From contig JAZARR010000059.1 of the NCBI GenBank assembly GCA_037389465.1, positions 1,098,501 to 1,162,500 on the forward strand: DNA of 64,000 nt, in the 5' to 3' direction. Within the stretch, counting starts at the first letter, position 1; each line of letters opens with the position of its first letter. Positions 13,401-25,400 of the stretch are shown one piece after another. The notes beneath the pieces were generated by a model that saw only the letters and a program-made list of their open reading frames with translations, ran no database searches and was not told where the DNA came from. The translations under genes were made by a program, and so were the position numbers. The DNA is from Baylisascaris procyonis (Eukaryota > Nematoda > Chromadorea > Rhabditida > Ascarididae).

Positions 13401-16400
13401 TTGCACTACTGAATCGAGAAAAAGATGAAGAAGCTCCACAGTTGAGGCTCTTGCTTGCCGAAACATTCGTTGCGGTATGTGTCTTCGGTTGTAGGTTTAC
13501 TTCTTGGAACGCAACCCCCTCCCATTCCTCACTGAACGCCTCTTTGTTCCATGACCTGCTCCACTCCTCCTGTACCATAAAACTCAAGAGAACGAGTCAT
13601 TTCCCTTGCTTAAGATGTTATAATTCAGTTTGTAGAATTTCGCAGCCCCGGGTGTTTTATTCGAATCTGTTTGCGTTTATCTCAGGTTATCTTTATCCGT
13701 GAATATAAAGGAAGTTAGTCATCCTTCTGTCCTCCTGATCCTCTGAAGAATCGCCATTCTCTTTTTTTCTTCATATCTCTGTATCGGGGAATTCTTACTC
13801 AAATTCGTCGATCGCTTACAGCTTTAAAAAATTCTCGAAAACCGTCGAAGTGTGAATGCGTAACGCCTACGAGCATATCTGAAGTGAATTTTGTTTCATT
13901 CGATTTCAGTTAGATCCGAGTTACTTGGTTTATTGTTGCATTCCCTTTCATCGTTCTTCTTCTTATGCTACCCACGTTATAAGGTAGGTGATTGCTTTAA
14001 TGTGACGGATTTGATTTATGTTTGGGCAGTCCTGCATAAATGCCAATGTCATTCTCTTTTATAAATTTGGAATTCCCCAACAAATAAAGGTCCACTTATT
14101 TACTGGTGTGCACATTTTTATTTTTATTGTCATTTTCACACCTCGTGGTCTGTTCGGACTACAGTATTTAGCTAGCTCACCCATCTTATTTGATAGTTGC
14201 GTTTGCTGCTGTGATGAATAAACGGGGTTTTTTGAATTATAAAAAAGCAGTATGACGGTTTTTAGTTGTAACCATGCAATGTGTCGAATAGAGATGAAAT
14301 AATAATTTATTGCCGATGTTTCGTCTCTTTGAGCACTAGTCATAGTACACCAAGCTCAGACTTCGCTAATAAAAAATAAAAAATAGCTTGATATTCTATG
14401 AATATGGCTCAAAGAGGCGAAACGTCAGCATAAATTATTATTCCATCTCTATTCGACGCATTACATGATCATAACCGAATTTTATCTATCGATCATGCGT
14501 CTACGAAACAACAGTGTTATTACTCATATAAAAAAGCAGCAAACGGTAATCCAAGTTTACAATTCGAAACAATGGGCTATGCATTTATCGTATTTATCCT
14601 AGGTAATCTCTATACGTGAATATAGATGGAGTTGATAGCTCTTTATTAAAGCTATTTTTAGCGACCGATGTTCTATGTTGCCGAAATGGCGAAGGGGGAA
14701 TGAGGTTAAGGGGTTATGAGAAGTTTTTCAGCAGTTGAAGTAAAGTTCTTGGAAAGCATGAGATATTTGTCTCGTTTGCTTACCCGCAGCTAGACGAACT
14801 GATAAAAGTACAGCATTTCTTTGCTCATAAATACTTCTTTTATTCCGTTTTGCAGTGGAGGAAGCTTTTTATTTTCTTATTGTATGGCATATAACCAAAC
14901 TTTTATTTCTGAGCTATGATCGCACTGAATTCCTTTTATTTTTCGATATGTGTTCAAGTCAGAACCCTTCTCTCTCTTCATCTCAACGCAGTAAATCTTT
15001 GCTAGCCCGTGGTTGGAGTTAACTCATCGAGTATTAATTGTTGTGTTATCGTCTACAGGTAACAATGTCACTGTTCTCGTATGCATTCACGGCCTACGAT
15101 TCGAGGTGGTTGTATCGTCTTGCAGCACACGTCATCGACGCAAGGCAGTTCGCAAATGCGTTTGGCGGTGGAGGCGAGAAAAAGTTAAAAACTGTGCCAC
15201 CAGCCAGGCCACCTAGTATGTACTTGTTTTTTTTTTAACGCTTCTCTTCTTTAACACATTTAGGAGTAAATATGATGTGTCTAGTGCTTTTTTTTGCAAC
15301 ATTTTTGCGTGAAGTTGTTGTTAGTTTCTATTTTCTGAAGAAAGGAAAAGGCGAGGCAATTAATGCCAAATTCCTTGTTGATTGTGGCGGATCATTAGCT
15401 TTCATCGTCATCTTAGGTTGAACAAAAGTTTTTAAAACTGTTGCTCTGCATACTGTCATACAATTGCATTGAGAATTGGTGGTTTAGTCGCTAATTTTGG
15501 GCGATTGCATGTTTGTTGTGGGCAAGTCAGGGGATTTGTTCATTTAGGTATCCTGAAACCGATTAAAGAATGCGCGATCACAAGTTTGCCAAAGATGTTC
15601 TTGATGTTTTTATGTGAGGTTATATGGGATGTTTCTGCGTAGTGTAACTAAAAATGAAATCAGGGCCAGTGACGCCACGCAGATCATCCACGTCCGCAGC
15701 GTATGCCACTACAAGCGATTCGCCGACGCGACAACCTCGAACCCATAGCAACCTCTCAATCGACTCGAGCGCCTTCCGAGCAAAATTCCATGCAAAGGTT
15801 CGTCATGTGCGCACTCATTCTTTCTTCTTCTTCGAAAATACTTAGCTATCATCGCTCATTTTTTTAGTTCCTATTTCTAGAAAGAACGATTTCACGTCCC
15901 ACATTTAAAGGTCATGCTGTTTTTTCTTGACCCGATGACTGTGTCTCGCGATACAAACATGTCACAATGGCATTTTGACGTTTTTGGTTGAGAAGAAGGT
16001 CAAGAGGGTAAGGAGTCAAGAGGGTAAGAAAGGGGAAAGGGCGATGCCGCAGTCATATTTACTCAATTTTCTTTTGGGCGTTCGTTGCAACATTTTTATT
16101 ATCGTTTGTATGATAAGCGGTTTGTAAGCTGCAAAATGGCAATTTGAAGGTTGGAGCAGTCAATATGCAACAGTCCTAGTCAAAGATATTTATAGTAAAA
16201 CATATTTCATTTGCAGGTTTTCGGAACGGACTCACCCGTTAACGTGCCTCCTGGATCAACGAAGTCGTCTTCCGTTGAGGCATCTGGCATCTCCGAGCAA
16301 ATCGTGTATCGCTGGGTTCCACCGAATAAAAATATTGTGCAATTATTTGCTGAAAAAGTACGTTGACACTTTTGATGTCTGAGATTACTACCGAATCTCT

Positions 16401-19400
16401 CTGAAGTAGCATAAGTAACAGTAATGCCTCGATTGATTATACTGCTCTGTAAAAACTGGAAACTGATTTAATTCTTCCCTATTCTCCCTGACGGCCTCTA
16501 CCTTTATCTTTATTCTGCTTCTCCGAGTAAGATTGAAAGTATCATAATTTATCATTCGATTGCATATTGTACCTAGAAAGCGGAGAGATCTACTTATGGC
16601 TTTATAATCGAAATTTAGTGTCTATTGCTTTTGTCGGATTCAGGAAAGAATATCTTTGAAAGGATTTGTTTAAATCTCTAAGGCTGATTTCTTTTTGAGA
16701 AAGTTTCTGATTTCTTTGTAAATCTCTAATTTCGATCAGTCTAGCGAACACATAAGAGACCAAGAATTTATGTTGCGTGGAAATGGATGTGAAACGAATG
16801 TAATTTCGTACTTTCGGCAATGGAAGGAAATAAGATGTTTAGCGATATAGTTGCACATTCTCTACCATTCGACTCTCGAGGCTACTCTATTCTATAGGTT
16901 AAAGCAGCATTTTATTGGTTTTGTTGTGTGCAAAATTTGTGAGGTAATCAGTCGTTTTCAATGCAAAACAGAGTTGAAAAGTAGAGGGATGTTGCAGCCG
17001 CCAGTGAGATCCAAAGAGGAACTCGGAGTTGATTACGATTCTGATGAGCAACAAAGCGATGTCGAAATGGAAGAAAACGAGGGGGATGAGGAACCACAAT
17101 GCAATGAGCATAACAATCCGGACGGCTACGCGTGGCTGCTCATGCGTGTAGCGCTTGTTCACCAGCAGCTCTACAGACTCAGAGAGTTTATCACGCTCGC
17201 TGGCTTTGATCCAGCAGGTTGACTTTTCAAATTGAACTGCCCCTTTTTTCTCATTATGGTCTAGTGCTGCGTCTGTTTTCAAGTCGTTGATGACAGATAA
17301 CGTTAAATTCGCTAGCGAATTCATTCAGATTAAATAACGGTCAATTTTTTACGTGTTGAGATTCTTTTGCTAGCGATAGTATTGCCTTTTGTGACCTCAG
17401 TGTAAGAGCATCTGCGACCAGTCATCGTTCGATGCAAGTACCATTTCGCAGACTCCTTTTTTTGAGGGAGGGAAGGGCTGTGGGTGGTTGTGCTTAATGA
17501 GTTTCTTCTATGAAGAAAAAGCGACCTTATCGATTCTTATCATCCGTTCTGCTATGATTCAATATAAACTGTGGAGTCATGCTCGCACAGCAGCGGTGGC
17601 TTGTGCTTTGCAACAAAATTGTGAGGAAAAGTGCTAATTTCACGGAGAGACTCACAAATGTGCAATGTAAGTGCTTACCTTTAGTCCCTGCTGAAATCTG
17701 TTGGTTGAAGTAGCTCGTTTTTGATGGTTCAAGGCGGTTCACTTTGTAGCGTCGACTTGTCACATCATGACTGTATAGCTGTTGCCTCGCTTCTAATGAG
17801 TGATTCTGTGTAGGTGATGCAATTGCATGAGTCTCCGTTGATCTGTTCACTGGACAACGATCACTGAAGCATTTCTGCCAGTCGTTTCCAGTGGCGACCA
17901 TGATTCAGTTTGGTATTCAGTCGAGCTGTTAGCTTTTTTTTATCACGACAGCGTCCACGAAAATAAACTTGAAAGGAGTATGAATTCGAGTAATACAAAT
18001 CTTATTGCAGTCCGCTCAGTTGAATTGATAGCTTAATTAAGATCTGCCAGCTATCGCGCCTCGTATCGACGCCGTGTTCAAGTTGCTGAACAGTTGGGCA
18101 CAGCAGCTGAGCGAAACGCTGAATGACTTCCCAGGCGGATGTCCGAGTGACATTCTTCCCAACACCACTCTCGATAACACGGACAATCACTTGGGTATTC
18201 GTTTATTTGTTGCGCTTTCACTGTTCGAAAAACCACTAGTTAATTAAATAAAGTAAATTTATGAACGTCCTAAGAATTTGAGTGCAAAAAGCGGGAAATG
18301 GAAAATTCTTAAGTCATATCTGCTTGCCCCGAGATGAGACGTTTCATTTCTTTCGTCCAGAAGTGTGAGTAATTTGTTTATAGAATCCCGTTTCTGAATT
18401 TAAGGCGGGAAAACAGTATATTCCGGTCGAGCTTCTTTCGTTTCTACAGTGGTTTTTCTGTGGCGGCAGTAATCCAAGCTTTGATCTGTCGTTGTTTAGA
18501 GGTCAGAAACATCTCGTCAATGTTACGACGAAACCAGTTTCCTCTTCGAACTCTTTCTTGACTTTCTAATCCTCGCTTTGTGCAGACGTATTTCACAGAC
18601 ATTTATGGGGTCTTTAATTGCTGCAAGAATGACTTCGTTCATAAAGTAGTTTCGCTAACACTAAGCTGCGTGTATCTCTTGAACAAAGTAGTTGCTTCAG
18701 TTCATGGCTTAATAGGCATTCACTGATGTTTTCTGAGCTCATTGTTTTGCGTGCAGCGTAAAATAGAAAAATGAAAGACTATCGACAATTTACAGGACCA
18801 TCACTGCGTAAATATCGTACGCTGATCGAGCCGGGTAACACGCCTTTCGAAAGCGACGAGCCAGCCGCATTGCCAGTGCGCAGATTATGGGCATATCTTG
18901 TGCGACAGGAGCATTTAACCCGATTATTCATTCGACACATTTTCGGTTCGAAAGGGCAACTGGTTCGAATCGTTTGTTATTCTTGAATTGTGATGGGAGT
19001 TAGAAAATTGGAGACAGAAAAGGGAGGAAGTGATCATGTGGAAGGTTCACATAGGAAATTTACGTCGCCTTTTGGGGTAGATATTGACTCAGAAAGATTT
19101 TCTTGCGTTGACTAAAATTGCTGTGATCTGTAGAGTGATGTTTAGGAAGAAGAACGAGTCAAGCCGGAAGGGACAAGTACAGACAGCGAACAATCAATGG
19201 TGCCTGGCGCGTTCAAGATCATTCAGCGGGAGCACGAGCCGATCGCTGCTTTCGCCTGCAGCCAGGTCAGGATGTCAAGTTAGGCATGAAGCGCTTTTTT
19301 CAAGTTAACATTTCATTCGCTTAGCGGCAATGTGTTTGTCATTAACAACTCTTGCGAAATGGCTGCTGTGTGATGTATATAGGCGATATGTACATTTGGC

Positions 19401-22400
19401 TATGCAACTCTTTCTTAGTGCTGTTGGCAGTTGAAATTTCGAGTTCAGTGCGAGTTAAGATGTTTGCGTGGGTGGACGATGCACCAGTGAAGGGACGTGT
19501 TAGCAGCTTCGATATTAAACAGCAGGGTGCTTTGTTTTCAACGAAATGCAGGTGGTGGAAATAATGTGGCAATGCGTAAGAGTAGAGAGTTGCTTCGAAA
19601 TTAACGGCATCACGTGCCAAATAAGGCATGGTTTACGATACTTGTGTTTCCACGCCTTCTGCACGCATCACAAAAGAACTGAAGGTGATTGTAGCAGCAT
19701 GTATAGTGATTGTACAGTTAGATTGCCGTCAGCTTAAATGATCAGAAATAGGTGGAAATGCCTGATTCATTTAGACGCACCTTCCCTTTACTTAGCTATT
19801 CGACCTTTTTCTCCTTTTTCTCATCTTATCCAATATCTAATTGACGTTGATACAGGTGAAGCCGGGTTGGATAGTTGTCTCAACAACAAGGGAGCTACAG
19901 GAAATGGACATAAGCTCATTGTTCGATGAGTGGAAGAACTCGAGCTCTTCGTCGTGGCTCAATAATCGCACCGAACTTGATATCGCTCTCAATGATATCA
20001 AGAAAGACCCTTTGAAGGTTGGCAGTAATAGTTGGAAACCTTTGAAATAGTGTCGGTTTTTTCGGCATTTTCGATCTCTTTTGTGCACTCTCCATTTAGC
20101 GCTGCTGTCATAATTCTGTTGTTCGTTTAGCACAGTACAGTAAAACGGTAATTTCGTTGCTAACAAAATTTCGAATGGAGGTGGATGAAGAGTAGTGGTT
20201 AAAGTGTGTTTGGTGGTGAGTGAAGTGCTCACTGGCATTTCCGCTGAGAATACTTTCAATTTACTAAACTAACTTCCTTTTATTGGCTAAAGCGAGTCGT
20301 TTTAAGGATAACGACGATTATCAGCTGTTGCTAGACAGTGGTCGTCGGACAGCTTCTGCCAACTTCGTATGTTTTATTTCTTTTGCCAGCATCGTTTTTT
20401 TTGCGCTTTGTTAAGTGATCGATCAGGGGAGATGAAGGAAAGAAAACAAGATCGAATATGAATCGTTGCATCGTCTTTTGAAATTTACAGTGACAACCTA
20501 CGAGGGGAATTTCAGCTCGTGAAAGGAACTTTGGAATGTTCATATGAGGTGTTCGGAAACAATATTTTGTTGTCTATTTTCATTTTCAACGAATGCAGTA
20601 TGAATCGTTGCAAATATTTCCTTTGTCACGGGTAGGTGGGGTGGGCTCTCATGGGACTTTTGGACCCTAATGTTGTTGTTGTATCCATAATTGGGTGGGT
20701 TCTTTTTCTCTACAGTGGGCGTTAGGTAAAGGACCAAGGATGAGGCATACTATTAAAATTGTTTGCTGTTGTTGTAAGGCCTTTATTTACGAAAGAACAA
20801 AGAAAACTCCAATGGAACAACAGGAATATAAGGAATGAAAGAAAGCGTTTATATGAATACACCAGAATCGAAGAAGACGGATTGTTGAAACGCGTTTATA
20901 TGACGGAGGAAAAGTTACAAGGGAAAGCGTTTTACGTGCTCGAGTATGTCATCTTGTTTATTGCTCTGCGGCAGTTGGATCCGATCGAATTTCGAATGTC
21001 GAATTCGATATGATGCTTATTCCGAACAAAAACGCTACTGTGATCACTTGTTGAAATGTTTGCATTAATTCATCTTCCTCCTATGAGAGTGGTATTGTCG
21101 ATGAGCAAGACTGGGTGTTCGGGATGTTCAGGCTTCACTCACAACAAACCATTAAAGTGTATAACGCCGAACGCCTCAAAGAAAATATGCAGCGCTATAT
21201 ACGGTGAAATGGCCAAAATTAAAATCACCAACTTATAGAGAGATGGGTCGACATATAAAACCCGGCAATTGCTTCAAGAGATTTTTTTGATATGAGAGTG
21301 CAACACGTACATTGTGTGATAGGCAATGGTTATACGAAATCTTTGAATGCAGAAAAGAGCAACAAAAATTAGTTCACAACTAAAGGGAAGCTTTTACGTT
21401 CACATGAAGCTATTTTAGGAAATCAAACGCAAGTGAAGCTCTTCTCTCGTTGCCTTTCCTCTGCTGCACCGAAATAATCACTCCAGAAAACTTTGTATTA
21501 AATCTAATGAAAGTTATGAATTATGGGCAAGATCTCTAAGCGGAGTTTCTGAAATCAGAATAATACTAAAGGCTGCAGTTATGGCCAAAAGTTTCATGCC
21601 AAACAATTTTTTAACAACGGTGCACCCTCAAAGGTCGTCAACTAATTGGCCTACGGTTTCGCGGTTGCGGTGGATTTTTATTTCACATTATTCATTATTT
21701 CAGTTGAAAGATAGCAAAATTTTATTACAAAAACTTTTTAAAAAATTCACTTTCTGGTTCCATAAGTCGATTTCCACGTCCGCTTTTTTTGCGCAGCAGT
21801 AATTTATTGTTTGAAAACGACTTCAGCCAGCTAATCTTTTTACTCTGCAGATGACACCATTTATCGTTGATAGAAGCCGTAGAGCTTTAATAAAGGTATT
21901 TCGCTTTTAACTGTTTGCTTTTGTCACCTGATGTTGTTGCTCGTTTGCACTTTCGCCGATGCAATAGTACGCAAAAACGAACATCCAGCGAATTCCCTTA
22001 TTTCAGCTCTTCAATGAAGAGCCTCAATTGGTGCAGTGTCTTGTTCGGCGTGTTTGTTTTTAATGATTTTTTTTTTTTTTTTGTGATTCGCATGCAAAAT
22101 GCACTCGTATCGGTGTTTTAAAAGATCTGCACTGTCAGTAAGGTACAGTAGTATGTGCAAACTTGTGCAAATCAGCTGCGTGGATTGACATGAAGCAAAA
22201 TGTTGGCATGGGGGAGAAATCTTTGTTTTTCCCGGGAGATCTCATCTTTCTCTTGCGACAACGGGAAACAGATCCAGAATAAAATGCCAGGATGGCTCTC
22301 GAGTTCCAAAAAGAAATTAATTCCGCGGAGGATGGCAGACCTTGGAAATATTTGCTGCACTCGCAACACTTCTGTGGAGCGGTTTGTCTTTTGTGTGCAT

Positions 22401-25400
22401 CGTTGAAATGTTCGATGGGAAACGCACAAAACGCATGACATGGTTCTGCTTTTGTGTCATCATTTTGAATATATTAATTGAGGAGAAATAACCCACCGAT
22501 TTTGCGTCTCGTGCAAAAATTTCCTTTATTTCAGCTCTTGAAACGACAAGTCGGAGGCATAAGGCGAATGGATTCTCATCCTTGTTTACCTTATTGTAAG
22601 TTAACTATTTCAGATCATTCTCAGAGCAAATTTAACATCAAGTTCATTGGAAACCAATGTTAGAGAAAACAGAGGAATAAGGGCTCTTCAGGAGTTGGTG
22701 TTTTGGCCGTTGTTTACAGTTTGGTCATCTAAAGTCATCTGGGACTTTATTAGTAAATCCGGGGTTCATTGGTAATTTCAGGGGATACACTTCCCCAGAG
22801 GATCTTATAGTAAAGATTTTATCATCGCGGATACGTAGGACATTCCACAATTTGCTTCATAAGGAGATTTCTGAAAAGTTTTTAAGGCAAGTTTCACCAG
22901 TCATCCGAAACTAATGCAAAGGTGCATTACTCACATAGTTTTGTGCCGCAATGTTTCTTTTATATGAGGTCTACGTGCTGTACACGTTTTGATGGGGAAG
23001 AGAGTGCATTCTTGTTGTGAAAGTTTCTTTCCTTCGATGTTTATCCTTGAGGTAGTCAGCAGAGATTAATTGGTTCTGAGTGCCCGTTTTAATTCTTTGC
23101 TCATCGAAACCCTCAGATATATTCAATTTATTGTTCATCCGCTTTGCTATTTGTCAATGGTCCTGAGGGATTCTGCAGAAAAAGAAAACTTGAGAATGAA
23201 CGATGTACGTTCGCTTAACATTGGTTCAAATTTAACCTTTTATCTCGTGTTAGAACTTTACAGGCTTCGTATTTGCTTGTTTGTAGTTGTGTTTGAATTG
23301 CGTCGTTAAGGTGAGCTAAAAATATTGGCTTTTCTATTTTGTGATTTTCACGAAATGAATTCATAGCTTTCAAATGAAAGAAGGAGGGGCGGAACTTTGA
23401 TGGAGCGTCTACTGAACTTTCTTCAGTGGCAAGGTTTCTTCTCGCATTTTCTCCGGGAAATTACTTCTTTTAGAGTGGTTTTATCGATTACATCTACGAA
23501 ACATAATCAAAGTTTAAAAAGTCATTGTTCAGACCTGAGTGGCTCTTCGGATGGCTCGATCAGGCTTTGGGAGTGGGGTGTCGGTCAGCCGTTGTTTACA
23601 CCTCGCGTTGCCGGCCAATATGCGAAGGTAATCTTCAGCAGCTAATCCTCTCTGCATTTGAGCTACTTCGCTGTTGTGTTTTATGGGTCAAGTATGAGGC
23701 CACATTTTCTTTACCAGCTATTTTAATGCTTTCCGATACTTATCTATTAATTATTTTGCTTAAAACTTTCTATGTTATCAGCTTCGTTCCCTTCCTTCAG
23801 TGTCATTTTTTGAAGGACCGCAGCGCGACGATGCATTGTTATTGCGAGTATTGCGAGTATCTGTTTGTTCACCCGATGAGCATAATCACCACAATCACAA
23901 AATGAGATCGCTGCTGCAGTAAAATTTTATTACCGTAATTCATAGGTTAGGGTGATCATTCAAACACAGTATCTTCATCTGATCACCCTTTAATGAGTAA
24001 CAGCTGTCAAAGGTACTGTGAAATTTGCATATGCAGGCTTTTGTTTAATCGGTGAAATACTAGCTTGCACTCGCAGAATTGCACAAAGGGCCGGCTTTAT
24101 GAAACGAAATTGCTGTTATCATTGGTTTTTGAATTTTTATTCTGGCTAGCAATTGCTGAAACCACGTATCGTACTTGCGTTCCTGATGTGCTTTGCCACT
24201 TGCTTTTGTTGAAGAAAATCCGAAGGACTGCTTGTTTTTCTCATTGCAGGTAACAAAAGTAATTTTCTCAGCGAATGGGAATAAGCTTGCTGCAGTGGAT
24301 GGTGATGGTCTACTCTGTCTTTGGCAAGCCAGTCACGGATTGCCCATCCGGAAGCCGTTCTTCGTGAGTTTTCGAGAGTTATCGGCATTTTAATCGTTCC
24401 TGATCAGTACAAACGAAAAAATTGAGTGAACGAAAGCGTTTTGCTGCCTGTGAAACATTCTGAGCATGCATCTTTTCACTGGGGTTTTTATTTGAGACTG
24501 GCGGTCACTCACTCTCTCTTTCCTTTTTGACACTTTTAAACACTTTTCAATGCATTGTCGCCGCCTTAAAACCGTCACTTGCTTGTAAAGAGGAAGTGAC
24601 ATATATAAAATAGGATTTTGAACGGTGCATGAAAGAGAGAGTTGATGAATATCTTTGCTGTTGTGAGGTAGAAATTCTCATTAATAATTATGCTGGTCGT
24701 TGTCTTCTTTTCATGTTCCTTCGAATAGTAGTTTCTTTTGTGAAGCGACAAACGTTCAGTCTGTCTGCAGTGATTAATCGAGTCGAGAATACGTAGATGT
24801 GAAGTATGATAGTCATTTATATGTCATGTGAGCATCACTGAACGGTTGAATCCCCCCACGCCCCTCAATTGTTTATTTGCTTGTACACTACCGTTTGAAA
24901 TACATGTGGCCCATTAGTAGTTGGCATAGAATAGTGCTGAGCAAATTTTCCAACATAACACCGAAGAATTATGTGGTTTCGAGTTTCAGAATCAGAAGTG
25001 CCATTCGAAATCAGCAGCTGATGTGAAATTCGTTGGATCGTCGTCATCAGTGCTTGTCACGGCTGGCTTGAGCTCCGGCGATCAAAATATCGCACTCTGG
25101 GACACGCTTATGCCGCAGTCAAAAGCTATGGTTCACAACTGGATTGCACACCCAGAGGGTGCTTCCAGCGTTATGTACCTTCAGGGCCAACAGGTGCAAT
25201 CCATCAGTGATTCTTCAAATACGACTCTTTAAAAACCATTGTTTAAAATGCGACCAGTTAAACTACTTCTGATCATCATTGCAGATTTTTATTTAGGTGC
25301 AGATTCCCCATATTTTTCTTTTTAAAACTGGAAAGGAGCAGACCTCATAGAAATCCTGCTGTCCATGGAAATTAAGTGGAACAATAAAAAAATTGAGACA

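Noticed and set aside
20759..21013. 84-codon Lys/Arg/Glu-rich frame in a DmX-like intron
   Set aside because: It has no counterpart in the protein family at this position, and the flanking small exons already join in phase without it.
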